From Actinomycetes bacterium (GTDB lineage Bacteria > Actinomycetota > Actinomycetes > Mycobacteriales > Pseudonocardiaceae): DNA of 35,321 nucleotides. The stretch lies in the NCBI GenBank assembly GCA_021793175.1, contig JAJYTH010000028.1:1-35321 (forward strand). Direction: 5' to 3'. Both the position numbers and the translations under genes were made by a program. The notes below the pieces were generated by a model, which made no database searches, had not been told where the DNA came from, and was given only the letters and a program-made list of their open reading frames with translations. Below, piece after piece: positions 24,285-32,257 of this stretch; position 1 is the first letter of the stretch, and every line of letters starts with the position of its first letter.

Positions 24285-25589
24285 GTGAGTGGAGCAGTCG
24301 AGCAGTCCAAGTCCTGGTTCGAGCGGGCTACAGCCGCCACTCCGGGCGGAGTGAACTCGCCGGTGCGGGCGTTTGCGGCGGTGGGTGGTACCCCACGGTT
24401 CATGGTGCGCGGCGAGGGCGCCTACCTGTGGGACGCCGACGGCAACCGCTACGTCGACCTGGTGTCCTCGTGGGGGCCGATGATCCTGGGCCACGCGCAC
24501 CCCGAGGTGGTGAACGCCACGCGCGAGGCCGCGTTGTCGGGATTGTCGTTCGGTACTCCGACCACCGGTGAGGTCGAACTCGCCGAGGAGATCATCCGGC
24601 GGGTGGAACCCGTGGAGCGGGTGCGGCTGGTGAACTCCGGCACGGAGGCCACGATGAGCGCCATCCGGCTGGCCCGCGGCTTCACCGGTCGCAGCAAGAT
24701 CATCAAGTTCGCCGGCTGCTACCACGGACACGTGGACGCGCTCCTGGCGCAGGCGGGTTCCGGTGTGGCCACGTTGGGCCTGCCGACGTCCCCCGGTGTC
24801 ACGGGTGCCCAGGCCGCCGACACGCTGGTGCTGCCGTACAACGACGTCGAGGCCGTGCGCGCCGCGTTCGCCGAGAACCCCGACTCGATCGCGGCGGTGA
24901 TCACCGAAGCGGCGCCGGGCAACATGGGTGCCGTCGCGCCGCGTGAGGGATTCAACGCCGCCCTGCGTGACATCGCGCACGAGCACGGCGCTCTGCTGAT
25001 CATGGACGAGGTCATGACCGGCTTCCGTGTCTCGGCCGCGGGCTGGTACGGCCGTGAAGGCGTGGCCGGTGACCTCTACACCTTCGGCAAGGTGATGTCC
25101 GGTGGGCTGCCCGCCGCCGCGTTCGGAGGCCGGGCCGACGTGATGGCGCGGCTGGCCCCGTCCGGGCCGGTGTACCAGGCGGGCACGCTGTCCGGGAACC
25201 CCGTCGCCGTGGCCGCCGGACTGACCACGTTGCGACTGGCCGACGACGCCGTCTACCGGGCCCTCGACGCCAACGCCGAGCGGCTCGGCGGGCTGCTCAG
25301 CCAGGCGTTGGCCGCCGCGGGGGTCGAGCACACGGTGTCGTACGCCGGCAACCTGCTCAGCGTGTACTTCACCGACCGGCCCGTGCACGACTACGCCGCT
25401 GCCGCCGCGTCGGAGACCTGGCGTTTCAAGCCGTTCTTCCACGCGCTGCTGGAGGCCGGTGTGTACCCGCCGCCGAGCGCGTTTGAGGCTTGGTTCGTCA
25501 ACGCCGCGATGGACGAGGCCGCGTTCGAGATCATCGAGGCCGCGTTGCCGAAGGCCGCGCAGGCCGCAGCGTCGGCGGAGCGGCCATGA
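24285..25589 (+). CDS. hemL: glutamate-1-semialdehyde 2,1-aminomutase
   Basis: PLP enzyme that converts glutamate-1-semialdehyde, the HemA product, to 5-aminolevulinate. 434 residues. N-terminal [13 protein letters not shown], the substrate part [19 protein letters not shown], the PLP-binding aspartate in [11 protein letters not shown] and the Schiff-base Lys269 in [18 protein letters not shown]. The end PLLxA-like is replaced by a normal GSAM C-terminus with [18 protein letters not shown] 24285 lies 7 bases after GAGACT, a weak -10, and no Shine-Dalgarno is seen. Its stop overlaps the next gene (ATGA), as hemL-Rv0525 in mycobacteria. Confidence 0.96.
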   Translation: MSGAVEQSKSWFERATAATPGGVNSPVRAFAAVGGTPRFMVRGEGAYLWDADGNRYVDLVSSWGPMILGHAHPEVVNATREAALSGLSFGTPTTGEVELAEEIIRRVEPVERVRLVNSGTEATMSAIRLARGFTGRSKIIKFAGCYHGHVDALLAQAGSGVATLGLPTSPGVTGAQAADTLVLPYNDVEAVRAAFAENPDSIAAVITEAAPGNMGAVAPREGFNAALRDIAHEHGALLIMDEVMTGFRVSAAGWYGREGVAGDLYTFGKVMSGGLPAAAFGGRADVMARLAPSGPVYQAGTLSGNPVAVAAGLTTLRLADDAVYRALDANAERLGGLLSQALAAAGVEHTVSYAGNLLSVYFTDRPVHDYAAAAASETWRFKPFFHALLEAGVYPPPSAFEAWFVNAAMDEAAFEIIEAALPKAAQAAASAERP

Positions 25590-26224
25590 CCTGCGGGACA
25601 CGCACGATCGTCCACCTACTGCGCCACGGTGAGGTGTACAACCCGGACGGTTTGCTCTACGGACGGCTTCCCGGCTACCGGTTGTCCGAGCGCGGACGAC
25701 GGCAGGCGGAACTCGTGGCGGAGGCTTTGTCGTCACACGCGGTGGTGCACGTCGTCGCCTCACCGTTGGAGCGGGCGCAGGAGACGGCCGCTCCCGTCGC
25801 GGCGGCGCACCGGCTCGACGTGGCCACCGACGAGCGCCTCATCGAGGCGGACAACCTCTTCGAAGGGTTGAAGGTCAGCGTGGGCGACGGTGCGCTGCGT
25901 CGGCCGGAACACTGGCCGAAGCTGCGCAACCCTGCACGTCCGTCGTGGGGGGAGCCGTATCTGGAGATCGCCCACCGGATGTTGGGTGCCGTGCACGCCG
26001 CCAGGAACGCGGCCGAGGGACGAGAGGCGCTGTGCGTGTCGCACCAGTTGCCCATCTGGACCCTGCGCCGCTACCTGGAGGGTAAGCGGCTGTGGCACGA
26101 TCCGAGACGGCGGCAGTGCTCGCTGGCGTCGCTCACCAGCCTCGTCTTCGTCGACGAGCAGCTGGTCGACATCGTCTACAGCGAGCCGGCCGGCAGTACC
26201 GATCCGACGGTGACTGGCGCATGA
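25586..26224 (+). CDS. histidine phosphatase family protein (Rv0525 position)
   Basis: 212 residues of the phosphoglycerate-mutase superfamily. The phospho-histidine is His14 in [25 protein letters not shown] carries the second arginine; [15 protein letters not shown] has the second histidine. It lacks the bisphosphoglycerate mutase features of GpmA, so it is a phosphatase of unknown substrate. The 4-base overlaps with hemL before and the TlpA-like gene after mark it as part of one operon that joins heme synthesis to cytochrome c maturation. Confidence 0.88.
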   Translation: MTCGTRTIVHLLRHGEVYNPDGLLYGRLPGYRLSERGRRQAELVAEALSSHAVVHVVASPLERAQETAAPVAAAHRLDVATDERLIEADNLFEGLKVSVGDGALRRPEHWPKLRNPARPSWGEPYLEIAHRMLGAVHAARNAAEGREALCVSHQLPIWTLRRYLEGKRLWHDPRRRQCSLASLTSLVFVDEQLVDIVYSEPAGSTDPTVTGA

Positions 26225-26805
26225 CGAACAGGTGGAGAAAGACGCTCGCCGCGGTGTTCGCGGCGGTGACCGTGGCAGTGACCGGATGCTCCGCCGGCGG
26301 CGGGGACGACTTCAGTTTCGTCTCGCCCGACGGGCAGGTGGACATCTACTACGAGGGCGAACAGCGGCAGAAACTGCCCGAACTGGCCGGCGAGGACCTG
26401 TTCGACCCGGACAAACGCATCGCCGCCTCCGACTTCGAGGGCCAGGTCCTGGTCATCAATCTCTGGGGCCAGTGGTGCGGCCCGTGCCGCGCCGAGGCGC
26501 CGGAGCTGCAGAAGCTGTACGAGGAGACCAAGGACGACGGCGTGGCGGTGCTCGGTATCGACGTGCGCGAGCACGATCGGTCCGCGCCACAGGACTTCGT
26601 CCGGGACCGGGGCCTGACATATCCGTCGATCTACGATCCCTCGGGCCGGTCGCTGGTCAACCTGTCCGGCTATCCGCGTACCGCTGTGCCGTCCACCATC
26701 GTGGTGGACCGCCAGGGCCGGGTCGCGGCCGTTTTCCTGCGGGCACTGCTCGCCTCGGATCTGCGGCCCTTGGTCGACCGGTTGGTGGCGGAGGAGGCGG
26801 CCTGA
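26221..26805 (+). CDS. TlpA/ResA-like thioredoxin-fold lipoprotein
   Basis: 194 residues. A lipoprotein signal with lipobox VTGC ends near residue 22, so the domain should sit outside the membrane. The thioredoxin domain has VINLWGQWCGPCRAEAPELQ (Cys86 and Cys89), VLGIDVREHD and YPRTAVPSTIVVDRQG with the cis-proline. This fits reduction of apocytochrome c or other exported thiols, with electrons from CcdA encoded next. Starts in an ATGA overlap with the preceding gene. Mycobacterial Rv0526 is the positional match. Confidence 0.92.
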   Translation: MTNRWRKTLAAVFAAVTVAVTGCSAGGGDDFSFVSPDGQVDIYYEGEQRQKLPELAGEDLFDPDKRIAASDFEGQVLVINLWGQWCGPCRAEAPELQKLYEETKDDGVAVLGIDVREHDRSAPQDFVRDRGLTYPSIYDPSGRSLVNLSGYPRTAVPSTIVVDRQGRVAAVFLRALLASDLRPLVDRLVAEEAA

Positions 26806-26874
26806 TCCAGGGCATTCCGGTCATCCAGCTCACTCGCCTGCCAGGCCGGTGGGCTTCACGCGAACCGTATTCCC

Positions 26875-26887
26875 TACGCTGAACGCC
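26875..26887 (+). promoter_or_regulatory. -10 box for a leaderless ccdA transcript
   Basis: TACGCT at 26875-26880, 7 bases, then GTG 26888. It supports that start over the in-frame GTG at 26849 and makes ccdA-resB-ccsB a separate transcript, despite only 82 bases after the TlpA-like gene. Confidence 0.55.
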
Positions 26888-27661
26888 GTGAATGCGGTAT
26901 CCGAGCTGGCGGCCTCCGGGCCGCTGCTGCTCGCCGTCGGGCTATCGCTGCTCGCGGGTGCGATCTCGTTCGCCTCCCCGTGTGTGGTGCCACTGGTTCC
27001 CGGTTACCTCGCCTACCTCGCAGCGCTGGTCGGTGCCGACGCCCCCGCGGTGAGCCCGGACGAGGGCCGCAAGAAGGGGCGGCTCGCGGTCGTCGGCGCG
27101 GCCGGGCTGTTCGTGCTCGGGTTCACCGTGGTGTTCACGGCCAGCGTCGGCGGCCTGGTGTGGCTGGCCGACGTCCTGTACGTCAACGAGGAACTCCTGC
27201 AACGCATCGGCGGAGTGATCGTCATCGCGATGGCGTTCGTTTTCCTCGGCTTCATTCCCGTGCTGCAGAAGGACGTTCGCCTCCACCACGTGCCCCGGGC
27301 CGGGTTGTGGGGCGCGCCGGTGCTCGGTGCCGTGTTCGGCCTGGGTTGGGCTCCGTGTATCGGTCCGACGCTGTCCGGGGTGTTGGCGATCGCCGCGGCC
27401 AGCGGTGGCACGGGGGCGCGGGGAGTCTTTCTGGTGCTGATGTACTGCCTCGGCCTGGGCTTGCCGTTCCTGCTCATCGCGGCGGGAGCCCGTTGGGCGG
27501 TCGGGGCGGCGACGTGGCTGCGCCGTAACAGTCGCCGGGTGCAGATCTTCGGCGGAGTGTTGCTGCTCGTCGTGGGCGTGCTGTTGGTGACTGGACTGTG
27601 GACGGACCTGATGGCGTGGATGCGGAACTCCGTCATCTCGGACATGAGGTTGCCGCTATGA
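26888..27661 (+). CDS. ccdA: cytochrome c biogenesis protein CcdA
   Basis: Membrane thiol transporter that carries electrons from cytoplasmic thioredoxin to extracytoplasmic partners such as the TlpA-like protein. 257 residues with six hydrophobic segments. Conserved cysteines lie in SFASPCVVPLVPGYLAYLAAL near residue 27 and in LGWAPCIGPTLSGV near 155. The start at GTG 26888 keeps the first segment intact; 13 extra residues from 26849 add nothing recognisable. Its stop overlaps resB (ATGA). Position as Rv0527. Confidence 0.93.
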   Translation: MNAVSELAASGPLLLAVGLSLLAGAISFASPCVVPLVPGYLAYLAALVGADAPAVSPDEGRKKGRLAVVGAAGLFVLGFTVVFTASVGGLVWLADVLYVNEELLQRIGGVIVIAMAFVFLGFIPVLQKDVRLHHVPRAGLWGAPVLGAVFGLGWAPCIGPTLSGVLAIAAASGGTGARGVFLVLMYCLGLGLPFLLIAAGARWAVGAATWLRRNSRRVQIFGGVLLLVVGVLLVTGLWTDLMAWMRNSVISDMRLPL

Positions 27662-29298
27662 GTGACCGACAGACCGTGACCGACGACGCGCCGCAGGAGG
27701 CACGGCCGGCTTACCGGCAGACACCGACACGGCGTGCGCTGGCGTTCCTGCGCAACACGTGGCGCAAGCTGACGTCCATGCGCACCGCACTGGTGCTGCT
27801 GTTCCTGCTCGCGTTGGCCGCGCTGCCCGGAGCGCTGCTGCCGCAGTGGGACCTCAACGCCCAGCAGACCGAGGAGTACATCGCCGAGAACGGTTGGTGG
27901 GGACGGCTGCTCGACCGCCTGCAGTTCTTCGACGTCTACAGCAGTGTCTGGTTCTCGGCGATCTACCTGCTGCTGATGGTGTCGTTGGTCGGGTGCCTGG
28001 TGCCCAGGACGGGGGACTACATCCGGGCCATGCGGTCGGGCCCGGTGCTCACCCCCAAGAACCTGGCCCGGCTACCGCACCACACCCGGGCCGAGGTCGA
28101 CGACGACCCCGATGCGGTCATCGCGTCGGTGCGGCGCAGGCTGCGCGGTTGGCGCGTCACCGAACGCACCGAGGCCGGCGGGGCGCGCACGATCAGCGCC
28201 GAACGCGGCTACCTGCGTGAGACCGGCAACCTGGTGTTCCACTTCGGCATCCTGGGCATCATCGTCGCTTTCGCCATCGGCGCGATGTACTCCTACGAGG
28301 GCCAGGTCATCGTGCACGCCGACGGTCAGGAATTCTGCAACTCCGGGATCTTCGCCTACGACTCGTTCAACCCCGGCCTGCAGGTGGACGGTACGGAGCT
28401 GAACCCGTTCTGTGTGCGCGTCGACGACTTCGAGCCCACCTACACCGACGCGGGACAGCCGGTGAACTACGCGGCCGATATCCGGTACCAGTCGGGCGAG
28501 GACCTGGCTTCGGGCACGTGGCGCGACTACCGCCTGGAGGTCAACGCTCCGCTGCGCACGGCGGGCGACCGTGTGTACCTGCTGGGCCACGGCTACGCGC
28601 CGACGTTCACGGTGACCTGGCCCAACGGCGAGTCACGGACACAGACCATCCAGTGGCGGCCCACCGACCTGAACACGATGCTGTCGCAGGGCGCAACGAA
28701 GTTCGACCCGCCCGGCGTCACCGACTCCAGGACCCGGCGCGAGAACCAGCTCGCGGTCACGGGCCTGTTCGCGCCGACGGCGGCGTTCCACGGCAACATC
28801 CTCACGTCGTCGTTCCCCGACCTCACCGAGCCCGCGGTCGCCGTGGACATCATGCGCGGGGAACTCGGCATCGACGCCGGACGCTCGCAGTCGATTTTCG
28901 AGATCGATCAGTCGATGGTGGACAGCGGGCGCCTGGAGCGGGTGGCGCGGGAGAACCTGGAGATCGGTGAGAGCATCACTCTCGACGACGGCACGCAGAT
29001 CAGTTTCGACGGCGTGCGCCGGTGGGTGTCGTTGCAGGTGTCGCACGACCCGACGCAGGGCTGGATGCTGGGCTTCGCCATCGCGATGTTCGTGGGGCTC
29101 GGGGCTTCGCTTTCGGTGAAGCGGCGCCGGTTCTGGGCCAGAGTGACTCCGCTCGCCGACAGTACCGGCGGCGGCACCAGCGATGTCCGACGCGCAGTAG
29201 TAGAGTTGGGCGGGCTCGCCCGTACCGATCAGGCCGGCTACGGCGAGGAGTTCACAGCCATCTCGCGGGACCTCCTCGGCCGCACGCCACAGGACTAG
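27658..29298 (+). CDS. resB: cytochrome c biogenesis protein ResB (Ccs1)
   Basis: 546 residues, one half of the System II heme-ligation complex, which attaches heme to CXXCH apocytochromes outside the membrane. Membrane segments lie near 36-55 (MRTALVLLFLLALAALPGAL), near 100-118 (SAIYLLLMVSLVGCLVPRTG) and near 195-215 (NLVFHFGILGIIVAFAIGAM). A large extracytoplasmic domain (about 215-460) contains QVIVHADGQEFCNSG and PTAAFHGNILTSSFPD. A final segment at about 465-485 (LGFAIAMFVGLGASLSVKRR) returns to the cytoplasm. ATG 27658 overlaps the ccdA stop by 4 bases. Confidence 0.94.
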   Translation: MSDRQTVTDDAPQEARPAYRQTPTRRALAFLRNTWRKLTSMRTALVLLFLLALAALPGALLPQWDLNAQQTEEYIAENGWWGRLLDRLQFFDVYSSVWFSAIYLLLMVSLVGCLVPRTGDYIRAMRSGPVLTPKNLARLPHHTRAEVDDDPDAVIASVRRRLRGWRVTERTEAGGARTISAERGYLRETGNLVFHFGILGIIVAFAIGAMYSYEGQVIVHADGQEFCNSGIFAYDSFNPGLQVDGTELNPFCVRVDDFEPTYTDAGQPVNYAADIRYQSGEDLASGTWRDYRLEVNAPLRTAGDRVYLLGHGYAPTFTVTWPNGESRTQTIQWRPTDLNTMLSQGATKFDPPGVTDSRTRRENQLAVTGLFAPTAAFHGNILTSSFPDLTEPAVAVDIMRGELGIDAGRSQSIFEIDQSMVDSGRLERVARENLEIGESITLDDGTQISFDGVRRWVSLQVSHDPTQGWMLGFAIAMFVGLGASLSVKRRRFWARVTPLADSTGGGTSDVRRAVVELGGLARTDQAGYGEEFTAISRDLLGRTPQD

Positions 29299-29310
29299 AA
29301 AGGCACGCAG

Positions 29311-30306
29311 ATGCCGGTGAACGAGACGCTGTCCCAGTACAGCGACTGGTCGTACACCACGTCGGTCGTGGTGTACCTGCTGGCGATGATCTTCTTCCTC
29401 GTAGAGCAGTCCTTCGGCAAACACGGCAAGCGAGTCGCCGAACGTACGCGTGAGCGTCAGCTCGTCGGCGCGGGAGCCGGATCCGGTTCCGATGTCGGGA
29501 CGGTCGAGGTCGCCAAGGACGTGCCGCCGTCGACTGGTCGAGCGCCGAGGACCCGGACGGAACGCCTCGGCAGGATGGGCGTTGCGCTGACCATCCTCGC
29601 CGCGGCACTGCATCTGGCGGCGCTCGTGCTGCGAGGGCTCGCGACGAGCCGCGTGCCCTGGGGCAACATGTACGAGTACATCGCGGCGATCACGTTCATC
29701 GGCGTGGTCACCTGGCTCGTGCTGTTGCGGAAGTACCCGCTGCGCCACCTCTCGGCGTTCGTGCTGCTGCCCGTGGTCATCCTGATGTTCGTCGGCGGCA
29801 CCATGCTCTACGCCGTGGCGGCCCCGCTGCAGCCCGCACTGCAGTCCTACTGGCTGGTGATCCACGTCGCCGCAGCGGCGGCGTCCTCGGGAGTGTTCCT
29901 CATCCCCGGTGCGGCCAGCATCCTGTACCTCATCCGCTCGGCCCACGACCGGGATCCGGTGAAGTTCGGCCGGTTCGGACCGAAACTGCCGTCGGCCGAC
30001 ATCCTCGACAAGGTCGCCTACCGGACGACCGTGTTCGCCTTCCCGGTGTTCACCTTCGGAATCCTGTGCGGCGCCGTGTGGGCGGAAGCGGCGTGGGGCC
30101 GGTTCTGGGGATGGGACCCCAAGGAGACCGTGGCCTTCGTGTCCTGGGTGATCTACGCCGCGTACCTGCACTCCCGCGCCACGGCGGGCTGGCGGGGCAC
30201 CCGCGCCGCTGTCATCAACATCGTCGGATTCGCGGCGACGGTGTTCAACCTGTTCTTCGTGAACCTCGTGTCGGCCGGTCTTCACTCGTATGCCGGAGTA
30301 AGCTGA
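29311..30306 (+). CDS. ccsB: cytochrome c biogenesis protein CcsB (CcsA/CcsB heme-channel family)
   Basis: 331 residues, partner of ResB in System II; exports and presents heme. About eight membrane segments. The family's heme-handling signature WGRFWGWDPKETVAFVSW is near residue 264-281. Conserved histidines lie in LVIHVAAAAASS near 186 and AAYLHSRATAGWRG near 287. The hydrophilic region at about 38-85 is longer and more variable. ATG 29311 is 12 bases after resB, with GAAAGG upstream. Same order as Rv0528-Rv0529. Confidence 0.95.
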   Translation: MPVNETLSQYSDWSYTTSVVVYLLAMIFFLVEQSFGKHGKRVAERTRERQLVGAGAGSGSDVGTVEVAKDVPPSTGRAPRTRTERLGRMGVALTILAAALHLAALVLRGLATSRVPWGNMYEYIAAITFIGVVTWLVLLRKYPLRHLSAFVLLPVVILMFVGGTMLYAVAAPLQPALQSYWLVIHVAAAAASSGVFLIPGAASILYLIRSAHDRDPVKFGRFGPKLPSADILDKVAYRTTVFAFPVFTFGILCGAVWAEAAWGRFWGWDPKETVAFVSWVIYAAYLHSRATAGWRGTRAAVINIVGFAATVFNLFFVNLVSAGLHSYAGVS

Positions 30307-30326
30307 CGCCCATGTCCGGCTGCGAC

Positions 30327-30339
30327 TACCGTCACCCGT
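30327..30339 (+). promoter_or_regulatory. -10 box upstream of the leader ORF
   Basis: TACCGT at 30327-30332 is 7 bases before GTG 30340 and 5 before an overlapping GTG at 30338. Same spacing as the other leaderless starts in the window. It implies that the ATPase gene has its own promoter. Confidence 0.45.
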
Positions 30340-30390
30340 GTGAGGCGTGAGGGGGACGCTCGGCAATCCATCGGAGGACTGAGGCGGTGA
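30340..30390 (+). CDS. putative 16-residue leaderless leader peptide
   Basis: GTG 30340 opens a 16-codon frame, VRREGDARQSIGGLRR, ending TGA at 30388-30390. The last bases form GTGA with the start of the ATPase gene at 30387, the same 4-base overlap as in coupled operons here. GGAGGA lies inside the small frame, 10 bases before the ATPase start. Translating ribosomes could therefore pass from the leader to the ATPase gene. A chance frame this short is possible, but start, -10 box and exact overlap coincide. Five of 16 residues are arginine; no regulatory amino-acid run is visible. Confidence 0.4.
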   Translation: MRREGDARQSIGGLRR

Positions 30391-31550
30391 CCGGACCCAA
30401 CGGAGTCGGCGGGCGAGATCATCCTCTCTATTCCGAGGCGAGTACGGACTCGACGCCCTATCCCTCGCCGACGGCCCGGTGGCAGCAGGGAAATCCGGAG
30501 CCGTGGCAGGGTCGGCAGGGCGCTGGGCCACCCGCGGGGCCCGCGCAGCACCCGCAGTACGGGGCGCAGGGGCATCCGCCGTCGTCTCGGCCGCAGTACC
30601 CGGGCTATGCGTACCCACTCGGGGACGCGGGCCTCGACGACACCTCCCGTTTCGTGCGTAAGCCGAAGCGGGAGCCCAAGTCGGGTTGGCGCAGGGCCGT
30701 GTACGTGGCGAGCGGAAAACTCGTCAACCTCGGAGAGAGCCCGGCCGACCGCAGACGCAGGGAACTGGTCTCGCGGGTGAACCAACCCCTGCGCGGCTGC
30801 TATCGCATCGCGATGTTGAGTCTGAAAGGCGGCGTCGGCAAGACCACCATCACGACCACGCTCGGCTCCACGTTCGCGTCGCTGCGCGGAGACCGGGTGG
30901 TCGCCGTCGACGCCAACCCCGACGCGGGCACGCTGGCGCAGAAGATCCCCATCGAGACCACCGCGACGGTGCGGCACCTGCTCCGCGATGCCGACAGCAT
31001 CACCCGCTACAGCGACGTGCGGACCTACACATCACAGGGACCGAGCAGGCTGGAGATCCTGGCTAGCGACTCAGACCCCGCCGTGTCGGAGGCGTTCTCC
31101 GAGCATGACTACCTGCGCGTGGTGTCGGTGCTGGAGCACTTCTACAACATCGTGCTCACCGACTGCGGCACCGGATTGATGCATTCCGCGATGAAGGGCG
31201 TGCTCGACTCCGCCGACATGCTCGTGGTGGTGTCGTCGGGGTCGCTGGACGGCGCGCGTAGCGCGTCGGCGACTTTGGACTGGCTCGACGCACACGGATA
31301 TGGCGATCTCGTGACACAGTCGGTGGTCGTCATCAACTCGGTGCGGCCGAAGGCGGGGTCGGTGGATCTGGACAAACTCTCGGCGCACTTCGCCGCCAGG
31401 GTTCGTGCGGTGGCCCGCATCCCGTTCGACCCTCACCTGGAGGAGGGAGCGGAGATCGAGTTGGACCGGTTGGCCGATGGAACCAGATTGGCGTTGTTGG
31501 AGCTCGCCGCGACGATCGCCGACGGCTTCGGCGGGCATCCCCTACGCTGA
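30387..31550 (+). CDS. MinD/ParA-like P-loop ATPase (Rv0530 position)
   Basis: 387 residues. The first 80 are disordered and rich in Pro, Gln, Gly and Tyr. The ATPase domain starts near 142: deviant Walker A MLSLKGGVGKTTITTT with Lys152, then VVAVDANPDAGTLAQKIP (switch I region), IVLTDCGTGLMHSAMKG (Walker B/switch II) and VVINSVRP. The DANPDAGTL form is shared with ATPases near ESX secretion loci and is otherwise typical for actinobacterial MinD-like proteins. No partner (ParB, MinE or secretion gene) is in the window, so its role is unknown. Conserved placement behind ccsB suggests a membrane link. Starts in GTGA overlap with the leader ORF. Confidence 0.85.
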   Translation: MTGPNGVGGRDHPLYSEASTDSTPYPSPTARWQQGNPEPWQGRQGAGPPAGPAQHPQYGAQGHPPSSRPQYPGYAYPLGDAGLDDTSRFVRKPKREPKSGWRRAVYVASGKLVNLGESPADRRRRELVSRVNQPLRGCYRIAMLSLKGGVGKTTITTTLGSTFASLRGDRVVAVDANPDAGTLAQKIPIETTATVRHLLRDADSITRYSDVRTYTSQGPSRLEILASDSDPAVSEAFSEHDYLRVVSVLEHFYNIVLTDCGTGLMHSAMKGVLDSADMLVVVSSGSLDGARSASATLDWLDAHGYGDLVTQSVVVINSVRPKAGSVDLDKLSAHFAARVRAVARIPFDPHLEEGAEIELDRLADGTRLALLELAATIADGFGGHPLR

Positions 31551-31561
31551 TCAGCCGAAGG

Positions 31562-31765
31562 CTAGTTCTTCCCGTCCTCGTCCGTGTTCTGCTGCTTGCG
31601 CTGCTGTTCGCTGAGGCGACGCAGGAACTCGGGGTCGTCGTCCGGTGCCACGGGAGCTTGGCGGGGAGCTTGGCGCGATGACACTCCGACGCGGTCAGCG
31701 CCGAGGGCACGCCACAGCAGGAAGGCAATGGTGGCGGCGCCGATCGCCGCGAGCAGGTAGATCAT
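31562..31765 (-). CDS. small single-pass membrane protein of unknown function
   Basis: 67 residues. Starts with a hydrophobic segment (MIYLLAAIGAATIAFLLWRAL, about 2-20), then a polar tail with DDDPEFLRRLSEQQRKQQ that may be a short helix. No family recognised. AAAGGAG lies 5 bases before the ATG on the minus strand, a strong ribosome-binding site. It runs convergent to the ATPase gene with only 11 bases between stops and lies downstream of bldC. Confidence 0.7.
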   Translation of the reverse strand: MIYLLAAIGAATIAFLLWRALGADRVGVSSRQAPRQAPVAPDDDPEFLRRLSEQQRKQQNTDEDGKN

Positions 31766-31841
31766 GCTCGCTCCTTTCGGGGTGTCACGCGTACTACCAC
31801 ACTACAGTCTTCGAGATTACCCCTTTTACCCGTTGCGCTGT

Positions 31842-31881
31842 CCGGGGTGTCCTTCGCAACGAGAGGCGAAAGACACCCCGG
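31842..31881. terminator. hairpin between bldC and the small membrane protein gene
   Basis: A 16-bp stem with one mismatch (31842-31857 with 31866-31881) and an 8-base loop lies 12 bases past the bldC stop. On the bldC transcript no U-tract follows the stem. On the plus strand CTTTTTC follows 6 bases after it. Confidence 0.65.
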
Positions 31882-31892
31882 TGGCGCCTTTT

Positions 31893-32102
31893 TCAGCTCC
31901 GAGGGCGTTCGCTCGCGTTGGTCGTCAGCTCGGCGAGGAGCTGGTTGACCTCGGATTCACGGAATCGGCGATGGCCCCCAGGCGTGCGAATCGAGCCGAT
32001 CCGACCGGCGGTGGCCCAGCGGGTCACCGTCTTGGGGTCGACTCGAAACAGTGCGGCGACTTCACCCGGCGTCAGTAGCCGGCCTCCAGTGCTCGCGGTC
32101 AC
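31893..32102 (-). CDS. bldC: developmental regulator BldC (MerR-like HTH)
   Basis: 69 residues, nearly identical in layout to Streptomyces BldC: LLTPGEVAALFRVDPKTVTRW, then the wing SIRTPGGHRRFRESEVNQLL. BldC is a stand-alone MerR-like DNA-binding domain that binds direct repeats head to tail and delays the onset of sporulation in Streptomyces. Most of this protein is the DNA-binding domain; no effector domain exists. GTG 32102 is set by GGAGG 6 bases upstream. A hairpin lies beyond the stop. It runs divergent to the DUF4229 gene, sharing a 155-base region with an unusual promoter. Confidence 0.93.
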   Translation of the reverse strand: MTASTGGRLLTPGEVAALFRVDPKTVTRWATAGRIGSIRTPGGHRRFRESEVNQLLAELTTNASERPRS

Positions 32103-32128
32103 TCTTCGCCTCCTTCACTCACTCGGAG

Positions 32129-32175
32129 GTCACAATCGTGTCACTCTACCCGTCGAGTACTCGAACGGTTGTCAA
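32129..32175 (-). promoter_or_regulatory. bldC promoter with long spacer, palindrome and direct repeats
   Basis: On the minus strand TTGACA (32175-32170) is a consensus -35 and TAGAGT (32148-32143) a good -10, but 21 bases separate them. The spacer holds the 12-bp palindrome TCGAGTACTCGA (32153-32164). GTCAC occurs at 32129 and 32140 on the plus strand, 11 bases apart, just past the -10. The leader to the GTG would be about 34 bases. Confidence 0.45.
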
Positions 32176-32243
32176 TGAGTAAAGAGGTAGTAAGGGACAA
32201 ACGCGCTGTTTCGGGCGGCGCGCGGGTGGTGCGGCGCACGGCG

Positions 32244-32257
32244 TAGCCTCGTAGAGC
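32244..32257 (+). promoter_or_regulatory. -10 box for a leaderless DUF4229 transcript
   Basis: TAGCCT at 32244-32249 lies 8 bases before GTG 32258, and no Shine-Dalgarno sequence is seen. Confidence 0.4.

Noticed and set aside
23637-25763. 708-residue minus-strand frame opposite hemL
   Set aside because: Opposes HemL, whose PLP motifs are clear; no recognisable protein.
28633-30618. 661-residue minus-strand frame opposite resB and ccsB
   Set aside because: Opposes well-supported System II genes; composition is typical of a shadow frame.
32129-32144. BldD operator before bldC
   Set aside because: The GTCAC repeats are direct, and the spacing does not fit the BldD pseudo-palindrome when aligned base by base.
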